Part shown: piece by piece, positions 19,179 through 27,886 of the stretch | Layout: each line of letters opens with the position of its first letter | Position numbering within the stretch: position 1 is the first letter of the stretch | Assembly: GCA_013154035.1 (NCBI GenBank) | Contig: JAADDH010000088.1 | Coordinates: forward strand, 1 to 33,028 | DNA: 33,028 nucleotides | Origin: Candidatus Iainarchaeum sp. | GTDB taxonomy: Archaea; Iainarchaeota; Iainarchaeia; JAADDC01 | Reading direction: 5' to 3' | The notes under the pieces: generated by a model | Told to the model about the DNA's origin: nothing | The model's database searches: none | Seen by the model: only the letters and a program-made list of their open reading frames with translations | Program-made: the position numbers and the translations under genes

Positions 19179-20175
19179 CCTGCTTTGACTCTAGCGATAC
19201 GTACCGAATCTGGCTGAACTTGAATGGGTGCTTGTTCGGACGTATCGCCTTTCTTAGTCCGACAACCCGGCGGGCGGGGCCGGGAATAGATCCTATGACC
19301 GCAATGTAATCGTTCTTAACCTCGCCATAGTGGAGGAAGCCACCCTTGGGCGTAATGGGAGGCTCACCATTCTCGCCCACGATGACCACAATCTTGTTGT
19401 AGTCGGTGCGCGTGTGGAAGCCCATCTGACCGGGGCGAGGCACCTCCCAGAAGACCTTACCGCCGAAGAATGGACCCATTGCGCCGATACCGCGCTTGGT
19501 CTTCTCCTTCTTGTGACCGAACTCAAAGACGCCAAACCTCTTAACCGGGCCCTCAAAGCCGTGGCCCTTTGTGACGCCCTTGACGTCGATCTGCTCGCCC
19601 TGCTGGAAGATGTCCTTAACACGAATCTCCTTCCCAAGAACGGACGCTGCATAGTCTAGCTTCTCATCAACGCTCTTGCCACCAATGCCAATCTCGCCAA
19701 CATCTGGTGTCTTCTTGCCAATAGCCTTTATGAGCCAAGGTTGAGTCGCAACGAGAAGTCTAACGTCCACAATCCTGTCCTTCATATCCTCAAGCTTGCC
19801 AAAATCCGTGCCGTGACCATTCTTCGCGCCGGCAACCCTGCGAGAGAAGTGCTTGGGCAGCTTCTCCGCCCAGACCTCCGTCAGGGTGCGCAGACCGAAG
19901 TTGGGGTCGTGGCTATATACACGCACGCCATAGACGTACAAAGGTGGCGTTTCAATAACCGTAATCGGCGTGAAAACAGGTTGACCAGACGTGGGAGTCT
20001 TGGGACGCGCATCCACGAGGAGCGCGTGGGTCATACCTGCCTTGTATCCATAGAATCCAATAGGGCCGATGGCCTCTACCTCTGGCCACGTGCGGAAACG
20101 TGGCATTACCCGTTTCGCCCTTTTACGGGGGTAGAACTGTAGCGACCCCCTTCTCGGGCGCGTTCTCCTAGGCAT
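19171..20175 (-). CDS. rpl3: 50S ribosomal protein L3 (uL3)
   Basis: RRTRPRRGSLQFYPRKRAKR... DVKGVTKGHGFEGPVKRFGV. Confidence 0.96.
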   Translation of the reverse strand: MPRRTRPRRGSLQFYPRKRAKRVMPRFRTWPEVEAIGPIGFYGYKAGMTHALLVDARPKTPTSGQPVFTPITVIETPPLYVYGVRVYSHDPNFGLRTLTEVWAEKLPKHFSRRVAGAKNGHGTDFGKLEDMKDRIVDVRLLVATQPWLIKAIGKKTPDVGEIGIGGKSVDEKLDYAASVLGKEIRVKDIFQQGEQIDVKGVTKGHGFEGPVKRFGVFEFGHKKEKTKRGIGAMGPFFGGKVFWEVPRPGQMGFHTRTDYNKIVVIVGENGEPPITPKGGFLHYGEVKNDYIAVIGSIPGPARRVVGLRKAIRPNKHPFKFSQIRYVSLESKQGV

Positions 20176-20255
20176 TTCGCGTCACCCGATCGTTCATCCC
20201 CGCATGCCACGACGGCAGAGGCGGGTAGATAAAACCTATGATGTTGGATGCAAAA

Positions 20256-20270
20256 CGTTTTTTATAATAT
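20256..20270 (-). promoter_or_regulatory. candidate TATA element for the ribosomal-protein super-operon
   Basis: Minus strand GATATTATAAAAAACG upstream of the first gene (uL3), implying a 5'UTR of roughly 60 nt; a second A/T element GGTTTTATC lies closer. Confidence 0.4.
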
Positions 20271-20342
20271 CTGGCAGGAGAGAACGGAAAACGCTGTGCA
20301 ACACATATAAACAAAGAAAACCACATAAAAGCAGGTGGTAAA

Positions 20343-20783
20343 ATGGATGAGTATAAAACTGCATGGTACTGGATTCTCCTATCAACGCTCGTCCCGTATC
20401 TTGGCCCACTAATCTTCTGGCTGGCAAAAAAGGACTCAAATCCAAAGATGGCAGAGATTGGCAAGTGGTTGCTTGTAGCAGAGATCTTACTGCTGGTGCC
20501 ATTCATAGGGATATTCCTGTGGTTCGGGGTTATGCTGTGGCGATTCGTTGCAGAAAAAGACAGCGAATACCGCGGATGGTATCTCTTCTTTGCGATTCCA
20601 GTGATTGGCTTCATAGCAGCACTACTTATTGACATCCCAAGCGAGGCAAAGAAAGACATGGCGATTCTCTTTGGAATCTACGTAGTACTCGCAATAATAG
20701 CAGCACTTGCGCTGTACTCAACAATCATGACGCTTATTGCAGGCGCAAGTGTAGCAAGCAAGGCAGGAGCAGCGATCCACTAA
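20343..20783 (+). CDS. small multi-pass membrane protein, unknown function
   Basis: 146 aa, about four hydrophobic segments; preceded by TATA-like acatataaac and GGTGG Shine-Dalgarno-like sequence. Confidence 0.75.
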   Translation: MDEYKTAWYWILLSTLVPYLGPLIFWLAKKDSNPKMAEIGKWLLVAEILLLVPFIGIFLWFGVMLWRFVAEKDSEYRGWYLFFAIPVIGFIAALLIDIPSEAKKDMAILFGIYVVLAIIAALALYSTIMTLIAGASVASKAGAAIH

Positions 20784-20794
20784 GCGCTCCTCAT

Positions 20795-21724
20795 CTATTT
20801 TCCTCGTTCTTTTGCCAACCTGAACAGCGCGATGACCTCCTCCAGATCGGAAACCCCCTTGGTCTGGGCAACCATTGCAGGGAAGATCTGGGGGGAATAT
20901 ATGCCGATTTCGGAGATTATTCCATCCACAAGCTCCGGAGGCGTCACGTCAAAGGCAGGGTTGCGTATTTCCGCGCCCGGCAGTTCGGATGGATCAATCA
21001 CCTCTGAGGGATCGCGCTCCTCGATGAGCTCCGGATACCCTGCGGCGGTAACGGGATCATACTTTAACGTGCTCGCCGCAACGTAGTATGGAACGTTGAA
21101 ACGCTCTGCTGCCGCAGCCATGAGCGCAGTACCGATCTTGTTCACCACATAGCCGTCAGAGGTGATCGCGTCCGAGCCAGTGATGTAGAGATCCGCATCT
21201 TTCATGAAGAGATATGCCGCGGAGTCCACCACATACGTCACAGGAATTCCTGCGGCGAGGAGATCCTTGGCAGTGAGCTTGCCCTGGTAAAGCGGGCGCG
21301 TCTCTGTGACGATGACGCGGAATTCCTTGCCCAATTCCTTTGCCCGGCGCAGAACGTTGATGGCAGTGGTAGAATGACAGTGCGTAATGATTGTGCCCCC
21401 ATCTGGAATTCGATGAGCGCCATATTCAGCAATCTTCGTCTCAGACTCCCTCAACTCATCCTCGTAGCGGTCAATTGCGCGAAGAAGTTCCTCCTTAGAA
21501 GAAAGATGCCGAAGCACATAGGTTAGGGCGTCTCGCATGGCCGGTTCAGTGGGGCGCGTTTTCGCCAAACGAATGACAACCGATTTAACATTATCGCGGA
21601 GTAAATCATCGTTCGATCGATCAGCAACGATACGAACCGCACGAAGTGCTGCCAGCGCTACATTCCTGGCCCCTTGAACACGAAGGGCACGGATATCATC
21701 TATGATCTTATCAACCTCGTCCAT
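20795..21724 (-). CDS. ribose-1,5-bisphosphate isomerase / eIF2B-alpha family
   Basis: IITHCHSTTAINVLRRAKELGKEFRVIVTETRPLYQGKLTAKDLLAAGIPVTYVVDSAA, ITGSDAITSDGYVVNKIGT; start at MDEVDK rather than ORF start. Confidence 0.9.
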   Translation of the reverse strand: MDEVDKIIDDIRALRVQGARNVALAALRAVRIVADRSNDDLLRDNVKSVVIRLAKTRPTEPAMRDALTYVLRHLSSKEELLRAIDRYEDELRESETKIAEYGAHRIPDGGTIITHCHSTTAINVLRRAKELGKEFRVIVTETRPLYQGKLTAKDLLAAGIPVTYVVDSAAYLFMKDADLYITGSDAITSDGYVVNKIGTALMAAAAERFNVPYYVAASTLKYDPVTAAGYPELIEERDPSEVIDPSELPGAEIRNPAFDVTPPELVDGIISEIGIYSPQIFPAMVAQTKGVSDLEEVIALFRLAKERGK

Positions 21725-21742
21725 GAACGTAAATGGACCCCA

Positions 21743-21752
21743 AGATATAAAA
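21743..21752. promoter_or_regulatory. candidate bidirectional TATA box (AGATATAAAA / TTTTATATCT)
   Basis: Single A/T block between divergent starts 21724 (-) and 21776 (+), within roughly leaderless spacing of both. Confidence 0.5.
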
Positions 21753-21775
21753 CCTGCCGACGCGTATGGTATGTG

Positions 21776-22072
21776 ATGAAGACCGCAACCCAAAAGATAA
21801 TAGATCTCCTCAAGGATGCAGATAGCTACTACAGCCCCGACGAGATTGCAAGATTACTGGGAATAGACAGACATATGGTGATCAAGGCACTAGACCACAT
21901 CAACTTTGCGATCCGCCGCAAGGGCATGAGGCTGGAAATCCTCCCGCAAAGATGTAAGAAGTGTGGATACGTCTTTGAGCCGAGCACACACGTAGCATCA
22001 AAGTGTCCCCGCTGCCACTCACAGTGGCTAGAACCGCCCCGATTCAGAATACGGGTAATGAAAAAGCACTAA
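21776..22072 (+). CDS. predicted transcriptional regulator: HTH domain + zinc ribbon
   Basis: MKTATQKIIDLLKDADSYYSPDEIARLLGIDRHMVIKAL... RCKKCGYVFEP..SKCPRCHSQWLEPPRF. Confidence 0.87.
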   Translation: MKTATQKIIDLLKDADSYYSPDEIARLLGIDRHMVIKALDHINFAIRRKGMRLEILPQRCKKCGYVFEPSTHVASKCPRCHSQWLEPPRFRIRVMKKH

Positions 22073-22142
22073 CTTCCTTTTCTTTTGTAACTACCGGATA
22101 GGCACAAAAATCAGCATTTTATAGAGGGAGCGCGTTCTTTCT

Positions 22143-23249
22143 TTGGTGATGCGAATGAAGGTAACGCTATCCGTCATAAAGGCGGACGTGGGTGGTTTTC
22201 CGGGCCACTCATCCGTGCACCCAGATGTAATCCTTACTGCAGAAGATCTTCTCGAAGAGGCAAGGGAGGATGGCAAGATCTTTGACTACTATGTTGGACA
22301 CGTGGGCGACGATATGATTCTCGTCATGACCCACGACAAATTCATAGAGAATCCAGAGATACACGGGCTAGCCTGGGACGTCTTTAAGCAGTGCGCAGAA
22401 GTTGCAAAGGAACTCAAACTCTACGGTGCTGGCCAGGACCTGCTTAAAGATTCATTCTCTGGAAATCTGAAGGGTATGGGCCCTGGCGTTGCAGAGATGT
22501 CCTTCGAGGAGCGCCCCTCCGAGCCAGTGATCATATTCGCGGCGGATAAGACGGAACCAGGCGCGTGGAACCTCCCCCTCTTCCGCATGTTCGCAGATCC
22601 GTTCAACACTGCTGGGCTCGTGTTTGACCCCAGCATGCACGATGGGTTTGAGTTCGAGGTCCACGACGTGAAAGCGCACAGAAAGGTCAGATTCCGCACG
22701 CCGGAAGAGATGTATGACATGCTAGCTCTCATTGGCCAGCCCGGCAGGTATGTAATTAAGTCCGTCTTCCGCAAGAACGACGGAGAAGTGGCGGCAGTAA
22801 CATCTACAGATCTGCTGAACCAGATTGCCGGCAAGTACGTGGGCAAGGACGATCCTGTGATGGTTGTCCGCGCTCAGCACGGGTTCCCAGCTGTTGGAGA
22901 GGTTCTTGAGCCGTTCTCCTTCCCGCATCTGGTGCAGGGTTGGATGCGCGGATCCCACAACGGCCCACTCATGCCTGTGGCGTTCAGAGACGCGCACCCG
23001 ACGCGCTTCGACGGTCCGCCCAGGGTTATTGCAATGGGCTTCCAGATCGCCAACGGCATGCTGGAGGGGCCTGTTGACATGTTCGACGACCCGGCATTTG
23101 ACCGCGCACGGGAGGAGGCGAACAGAATCGCCGACTACATGCGTCGTCACGGACCGTTCGAGCCACACAGGCTGGCGGAGAACGAAATGGAATACACAAC
23201 ACTCCCAGAGGTCCTTAAGAAGCTGGAAAGTAGATTCCAGCCCCTATAA
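22143..23249 (+). CDS. fbp: fructose-1,6-bisphosphate aldolase/phosphatase (archaeal class V FBPA/P)
   Basis: KVTLSVIKADVGGFPGHSSVHPDVI, YYVGHVGDDMILVMTH, KTEPGAWNLPLFRMFADPFNTAGLVFDPSMHDGF. Confidence 0.96.
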   Translation: MVMRMKVTLSVIKADVGGFPGHSSVHPDVILTAEDLLEEAREDGKIFDYYVGHVGDDMILVMTHDKFIENPEIHGLAWDVFKQCAEVAKELKLYGAGQDLLKDSFSGNLKGMGPGVAEMSFEERPSEPVIIFAADKTEPGAWNLPLFRMFADPFNTAGLVFDPSMHDGFEFEVHDVKAHRKVRFRTPEEMYDMLALIGQPGRYVIKSVFRKNDGEVAAVTSTDLLNQIAGKYVGKDDPVMVVRAQHGFPAVGEVLEPFSFPHLVQGWMRGSHNGPLMPVAFRDAHPTRFDGPPRVIAMGFQIANGMLEGPVDMFDDPAFDRAREEANRIADYMRRHGPFEPHRLAENEMEYTTLPEVLKKLESRFQPL

Positions 23250-23260
23250 CCTTTCTATTT

Positions 23261-24394
23261 TTACCACACTGCAGAAACGAGCGTTGCAACAAACATTACA
23301 GCATACAACGCAACGGTCAGCTTCGCAAGCCCGTCAGAAATGGGTGTTAACTTCCTCCTGCGCTCAGCACGGACGCGTAGAAGAACCAACGGCGGAATGA
23401 TCCCCGCGGCGGCGATCATGCCCAGGGACCCCAGCGTTATAATACGAACAAAACCCTGAAAACCAGACAAATACATAATGATAACGGGGAGAACCGCGGC
23501 AAGCCATGCGACGATGCGCCTGCCGAACACCTCTGTCAGAATATCTGTCTGCGCCACAGCACCAGATAGGAACGAGGTAATTATTGTGAGGAGGGGGAAG
23601 AGAAAGCCGATAAATGCTAGTTCAGGATCAAGCATCTTCGTGAGCCCAAGCGTTCCAATCTCCGGCATATTCTGCCCCAGCACACCCATTAGTGCGAAAG
23701 AGAAAATCGTATAAATCAAGAAAGTTGCCGAAAATGCTACGATTATTGCCCACACGGTCCTACCCATGTTCCGTACGCCACGAACAACCTCAGGAATGAT
23801 GCTATGGGCGTAGAACGCAAAGACTGCCACAGAGAACGCGGAAACAAAAAGCGATGGAACAAACGTCCCGAAATACGGCTTCATACGCGGGATTGCCCAT
23901 ACAAAAATCGTCAGCACAAGAACAACAATGATGAACGCCATGAGAGACTCAAACCCGCCCGAAGACCGCAAACCAAAATACGCGGCCAGGGAGATCAACA
24001 GCCAAAGTGCTACGGACCAGAATACCGAACTAGAAAACACCCCGCCCCAACCATAATGCGCAGCAGCAGCGGCGAGAACCTGGCCCACAGCAGAGGTGTA
24101 AGCCAGCATGGCCGCGTATCCGGAGTAGAGCAACAGCAGAACCAATATCTTGCCCCATCCGCCAAGATAGCGCGACGCAAGATCAAAATAGTGGTAGTTC
24201 GGGTTAGAGAGATACAAGGATTCTACAAGCATTACCGCAGTGAGGACGGAAAACGCAGCAGCCACAAAGAGAACGACGGATCCCCAGAAAAAACCGAGGT
24301 GCGACAGCGTATACGGGAGAGCCAATATGCCTGCGCCTATCTGTGTGCCAATGATTATGAAAACAGCCTCCCAAAACCCCAAACTACGCGCCAC
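23261..24394 (-). CDS. amino-acid permease, aromatic amino-acid transporter-like (GTG start)
   Basis: About 11 TM segments; GTQIGAGILALPYTLSHLGFFWG N-terminus typical of AAAP/HAAAP carriers. Confidence 0.85.
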   Translation of the reverse strand: MARSLGFWEAVFIIIGTQIGAGILALPYTLSHLGFFWGSVVLFVAAAFSVLTAVMLVESLYLSNPNYHYFDLASRYLGGWGKILVLLLLYSGYAAMLAYTSAVGQVLAAAAAHYGWGGVFSSSVFWSVALWLLISLAAYFGLRSSGGFESLMAFIIVVLVLTIFVWAIPRMKPYFGTFVPSLFVSAFSVAVFAFYAHSIIPEVVRGVRNMGRTVWAIIVAFSATFLIYTIFSFALMGVLGQNMPEIGTLGLTKMLDPELAFIGFLFPLLTIITSFLSGAVAQTDILTEVFGRRIVAWLAAVLPVIIMYLSGFQGFVRIITLGSLGMIAAAGIIPPLVLLRVRAERRRKLTPISDGLAKLTVALYAVMFVATLVSAVW

Positions 24395-24412
24395 ATAGGA
24401 TATTGAGGGAGG

Positions 24413-25156
24413 TTATATAATTCTTTGCGGGTTGGTGAGGACAGTGATGGTACCTTCGCGCTCTGTGAAGATCGTCTGGCCAGACACGTTGTCTGCGATA
24501 CTCACGGACAGAGAAGGAACGCCACCCAGGCTGCCCACAATCGGGACACCAACACAGGCAGAATATACGAGGATCTCAGGCGTGAGAACGTCCTTAACCA
24601 CGACGAATGACCTGCGGAAATCGAAGTTCTGTGTTATTGCCTTGCCCACAGCCTTGTAATATGCAGATTCTGGATAAACATCCTCCGCGATGTAGAAAAG
24701 GCCGTTGTAGTCAGATACAAAGGCGAATGTGGTTCCTTGAACTTCGGCGTTAAGCACAGCCCGCTCATGTGCCATTCCAATCTTCTGAAGAACTTTTGAG
24801 TATGAAACCTGGTAGTTAGAGGTTATACGCTCCAGTTTGATCGTATCCAGTGGACGAATGCCCTTTTCCTTGTAGTACTGATACTTAAAGTCGAACTCGG
24901 AATCCGCGGTTACGTCGATGCGGTCCGCACCAACAACAACATCGTCTATGATCTGAGCATCCTCAATATACGCGTTGGAAACGAGGTAACCTATGGCCAG
25001 CTCTTTCAAACCAAAGGGCATGGCACGTAGCTCAGCAATACGCTCACCATTCACGTAAAGATCGTAGTAGAACACGTTTGGAACGGTGATCCAAGAGCTG
25101 GAACGCGCTCCGTCGTCAATAACAACTCCCCTAACTCCTCTTGTCGCCTCCATCAT
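24413..25156 (-). CDS. divergent FdhD-like protein lacking the CxxC sulfurtransferase motif
   Basis: FdhD-like landmarks (LKELAIGYLVSNAYI; EDV..YYKAVGKA; SACVGVPIVGSLGGVPSLSVSIADNVSGQTIFTEREGTITVLTNPQRII) but no cysteines in the central region. Confidence 0.78.
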   Translation of the reverse strand: MMEATRGVRGVVIDDGARSSSWITVPNVFYYDLYVNGERIAELRAMPFGLKELAIGYLVSNAYIEDAQIIDDVVVGADRIDVTADSEFDFKYQYYKEKGIRPLDTIKLERITSNYQVSYSKVLQKIGMAHERAVLNAEVQGTTFAFVSDYNGLFYIAEDVYPESAYYKAVGKAITQNFDFRRSFVVVKDVLTPEILVYSACVGVPIVGSLGGVPSLSVSIADNVSGQTIFTEREGTITVLTNPQRII

Positions 25157-25266
25157 CCGCCCCTTACTACTTCTGGCATCAAGTGTTCTTATTCCAAGCC
25201 ATACAGATGGTTAAGGATATGCACCAGAAAGTTAGGCTTTTAGACCGATAGATTTAATAGGAGATC

Positions 25267-25863
25267 ATGATCCGCATTCTGGCCTTCAGCGATATACATA
25301 ACGACTGGACAACGCTCCGCACCCTCCTCCAAGAGAATGCGGACTGCTACGTCTGCGCTGGCGATCTCACATACAACGAGCGAGGCATACGTAAAGCATA
25401 CGAAATCATGAAACATACACTGAATAGAATCTACATCGTTCCGGGCAACAACGAACGGCCTGAAACGATAGCGGCCCTCTTCCCCAAACACGTCCACGGA
25501 AGGGTGCTGGAATGCAGGGGACTGAGAATCGGGGGGATCGGAGGAACACCGAGAACGCCCTGGCACAGTGCATTTGACTGGGACGAAGACTATGCATACA
25601 AGATCCTAGAGACGCTAGGGGAGACGGACGTTTTCATCTCCCACTCTCCGCCAAAGGGCACAACACTTGCAAAAACAGCAGACGGAAAAGATGTCGGGTC
25701 CGAAGCGGTGCGATGGTATATAGACACGTATCAACCGGAATACGCAATCGTTGGCCACGTGCACGAACGGGCAGGCATCGTGGAAAAAATCGGGAAAACT
25801 ACAGCCATCAACGCCGGCCGGAAAGGAAAAATCATTATTCTGGGAAGTGGAGCGCAACAGTGA
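25267..25863 (+). CDS. calcineurin-like metallophosphoesterase
   Basis: FSDIHNDW, AGDLTY, PGNNE, SHSPP, VGHVHERAG motifs. Confidence 0.92.
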   Translation: MIRILAFSDIHNDWTTLRTLLQENADCYVCAGDLTYNERGIRKAYEIMKHTLNRIYIVPGNNERPETIAALFPKHVHGRVLECRGLRIGGIGGTPRTPWHSAFDWDEDYAYKILETLGETDVFISHSPPKGTTLAKTADGKDVGSEAVRWYIDTYQPEYAIVGHVHERAGIVEKIGKTTAINAGRKGKIIILGSGAQQ

Positions 25864-26512
25864 GGCGGTAAAGCCTCTTCCCATTCTTTTCAGTAACTAA
25901 TGTATGCGATCTGACGAGCTTTGCGCCATACCGCTTCTCAAACCGCTTGGCCACCCGATCCGCCGCTTTTCGAGAGCCCACGTATAGATCTATACCTTCT
26001 CTGCGATAAACGACCTTTGAAACGAATGCAAACTTGTCTGGCTCCTTCTCAACGCTGTGGGCAATAAGATCTGCCATTCTCTGCACATCGGCGCCGCGTA
26101 CCTGTATTATTGCCTCATAATAACCCCCTGACTCGCGGGCACAGCGAGGGCAGAGCTGCTTCTCCACCTTGATCTGTCCTTCCCCCTTCAACTCGACAGG
26201 CACGCCCTCCACCACACCACGGGCAACATAAAGGAAGCTAATACCATCCTCTGAAACCTCTGGAAACGAAAAGGATATCTGCGCACCTTCCATATCTGTT
26301 TTGATCTTCTTCCTCAGCCATTCGGAGAGTGCTTCCAGGGAAAACTCATGCCACCGATCCGTATATATGCGCTCACAGCGAGGACAGTAGCGAATCTTCA
26401 GAGATTTCGGCACATGAACGAGCTGGTGCTCCTTCAAGTAGCAGTCGCGGCAGAAAAAACCGATGAACGGCACCTCCTCATCGGTCCTACCGCATCTCGG
26501 ACAGACCTTCAC
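25835..26512 (-). CDS. NMD3-family ribosome export/assembly protein, archaeal
   Basis: MKVCPRCGRTDEEVPFIGFFCRDCYLKEH...IRYCPRCERIY... CPRCARESGGYYEAIIQVRG zinc motifs. Confidence 0.9.
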   Translation of the reverse strand: MKVCPRCGRTDEEVPFIGFFCRDCYLKEHQLVHVPKSLKIRYCPRCERIYTDRWHEFSLEALSEWLRKKIKTDMEGAQISFSFPEVSEDGISFLYVARGVVEGVPVELKGEGQIKVEKQLCPRCARESGGYYEAIIQVRGADVQRMADLIAHSVEKEPDKFAFVSKVVYRREGIDLYVGSRKAADRVAKRFEKRYGAKLVRSHTLVTEKNGKRLYRLTVALHFPE

Positions 26513-26540
26513 GCATTAAAGAACAAGAAACAAAATTAAA

Positions 26541-26598
26541 GGGGCGATGATGAGGACGGGGTGCTGAAGGTATGATGAAACCACTCTGTCCTGAGCTC
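26541..26598 (+). ncRNA. box C/D guide sRNA (candidate 1)
   Basis: C box ATGATGA (26547-26553), 10-nt guide GGACGGGGTG, D' CTGA (26564-26567), 4-nt spacer, C' ATGATGA (26572-26578), 12-nt guide AACCACTCTGTC, D CTGA (26591-26594); short terminal stem GGGC/GCTC. Confidence 0.87.
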
Positions 26599-27856
26599 AC
26601 TCCACCCACTCGTAGAACGCCCTGTATGCGCGATACGCGGACTCTAGATCCGCGATAGCAAGCACCTCTGTGGGCGCATGCATTGAAAGGACTGGAGCGC
26701 CCATATCTATGATTCTCGCGCCGCGGTGGGCGAAGTACACCGCGATTGTCCCTCCACCGCCCTTGCCGACCTTGCCCAGCGTACCGGACTGATATGGGAT
26801 CTCAGAGTCTTCAAGAACCCTGCGGACGAACGCAACGTACTCCGCACTGGCCTCACTACCATAATATTTGCCGCCAGAACCTGTATACTTGGAGATCACG
26901 ACACCTGCGCCGAGCTTAGCCGCGTTTTCCTTGTCGTAAAGGTCCGAGTACAAGGAATCGTAACCCACGGAAACGTCCGCAGAGACGAAATCGGAGTGTG
27001 CATACAGATCAAGAAGCGACTCCAGTGTTGCCGGCTTACCTTGCTTTTTCAACAGCTTGAGGAAGAACAGGTCCACGACGGTCGAGCGGGCAGACTCCGC
27101 GGTTGTGCTTCCAACCTCCTCCCGATCCACAAAGAGCGCAACAGATGTTCCTGCGTGTAAATCAGCAGAGAGCAGGGCTTGAAGCGATGCAAACACGGAG
27201 GAGCGATCGTCGTGCGCATAAGCCATAATGAACTCTCTGTGAGCACCGAAGCGCTCCGGACGTGCCATGGGAACGATCTCAAGATCTGCAGACAAAAAGT
27301 CCTGCGGATCCACGCCAAACTCATCCTTTATCTTCGTAAACACAGCATCCTTCTTGCCCAGAGCTACCAGCGGTTCCAGACGCTCAGGATCAAAAGCATC
27401 CTTCACGGTCTTGTTTCGGTACTCCTTGTCCAGATGCGGCGCGAAATCCGTGATCACGGTTGGGATGGATACAAAATACTCCTCGCCATCCACCGTAACA
27501 ACCTTGCCGCGGATCTCCAGAGGCCGTGCGAGCCAGTGGTGGAACTTAATACCTCCATAATACTGCGTCTTCAGATAGACGTAATCGTCCCGCTCCACGA
27601 AGGGGTTTGGCTTCAGATCAAGACGGGGGGCATCCACATGAGACACAACGACGCGCATGGGACCAGCAGGGTCGCCAATCACAGCCGCACCAACGAATTC
27701 CCCATGGCGCCAAAATACACGGTCACCACGGGACAAAGAGCCCACAGATTCTAGATCCACGAAGCCAGCGCCCTTCAGGGCATCAACCACGGCGCCAACT
27801 ACTTCGCCCTCGGTTTTGTTCAGCAGGAACCGCATGTAATCGTTCACGATGGCCAT
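26597..27856 (-). CDS. M18-family aminopeptidase (aspartyl aminopeptidase-like)
   Basis: VVVSHVDAPRLDLKPNPF, FVDREEVGSTTAESARS, FVSADVSVGYD, GGGGTIAVYFAHRGARIIDMGAPVLSMHAPTEV; start taken at ATG MAIVNDY (27856), ORF open to 27910. Confidence 0.92.
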   Translation of the reverse strand: MAIVNDYMRFLLNKTEGEVVGAVVDALKGAGFVDLESVGSLSRGDRVFWRHGEFVGAAVIGDPAGPMRVVVSHVDAPRLDLKPNPFVERDDYVYLKTQYYGGIKFHHWLARPLEIRGKVVTVDGEEYFVSIPTVITDFAPHLDKEYRNKTVKDAFDPERLEPLVALGKKDAVFTKIKDEFGVDPQDFLSADLEIVPMARPERFGAHREFIMAYAHDDRSSVFASLQALLSADLHAGTSVALFVDREEVGSTTAESARSTVVDLFFLKLLKKQGKPATLESLLDLYAHSDFVSADVSVGYDSLYSDLYDKENAAKLGAGVVISKYTGSGGKYYGSEASAEYVAFVRRVLEDSEIPYQSGTLGKVGKGGGGTIAVYFAHRGARIIDMGAPVLSMHAPTEVLAIADLESAYRAYRAFYEWVE

Positions 27857-27877
27857 AGTATTACCATGCGCCAAGAG

Positions 27878-27886
27878 ATTTATTAG
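27878..27886 (-). promoter_or_regulatory. TATA-like element for M18 aminopeptidase
   Basis: Minus strand CTAATAAAT about 25 nt upstream of ATG 27856. Confidence 0.5.
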
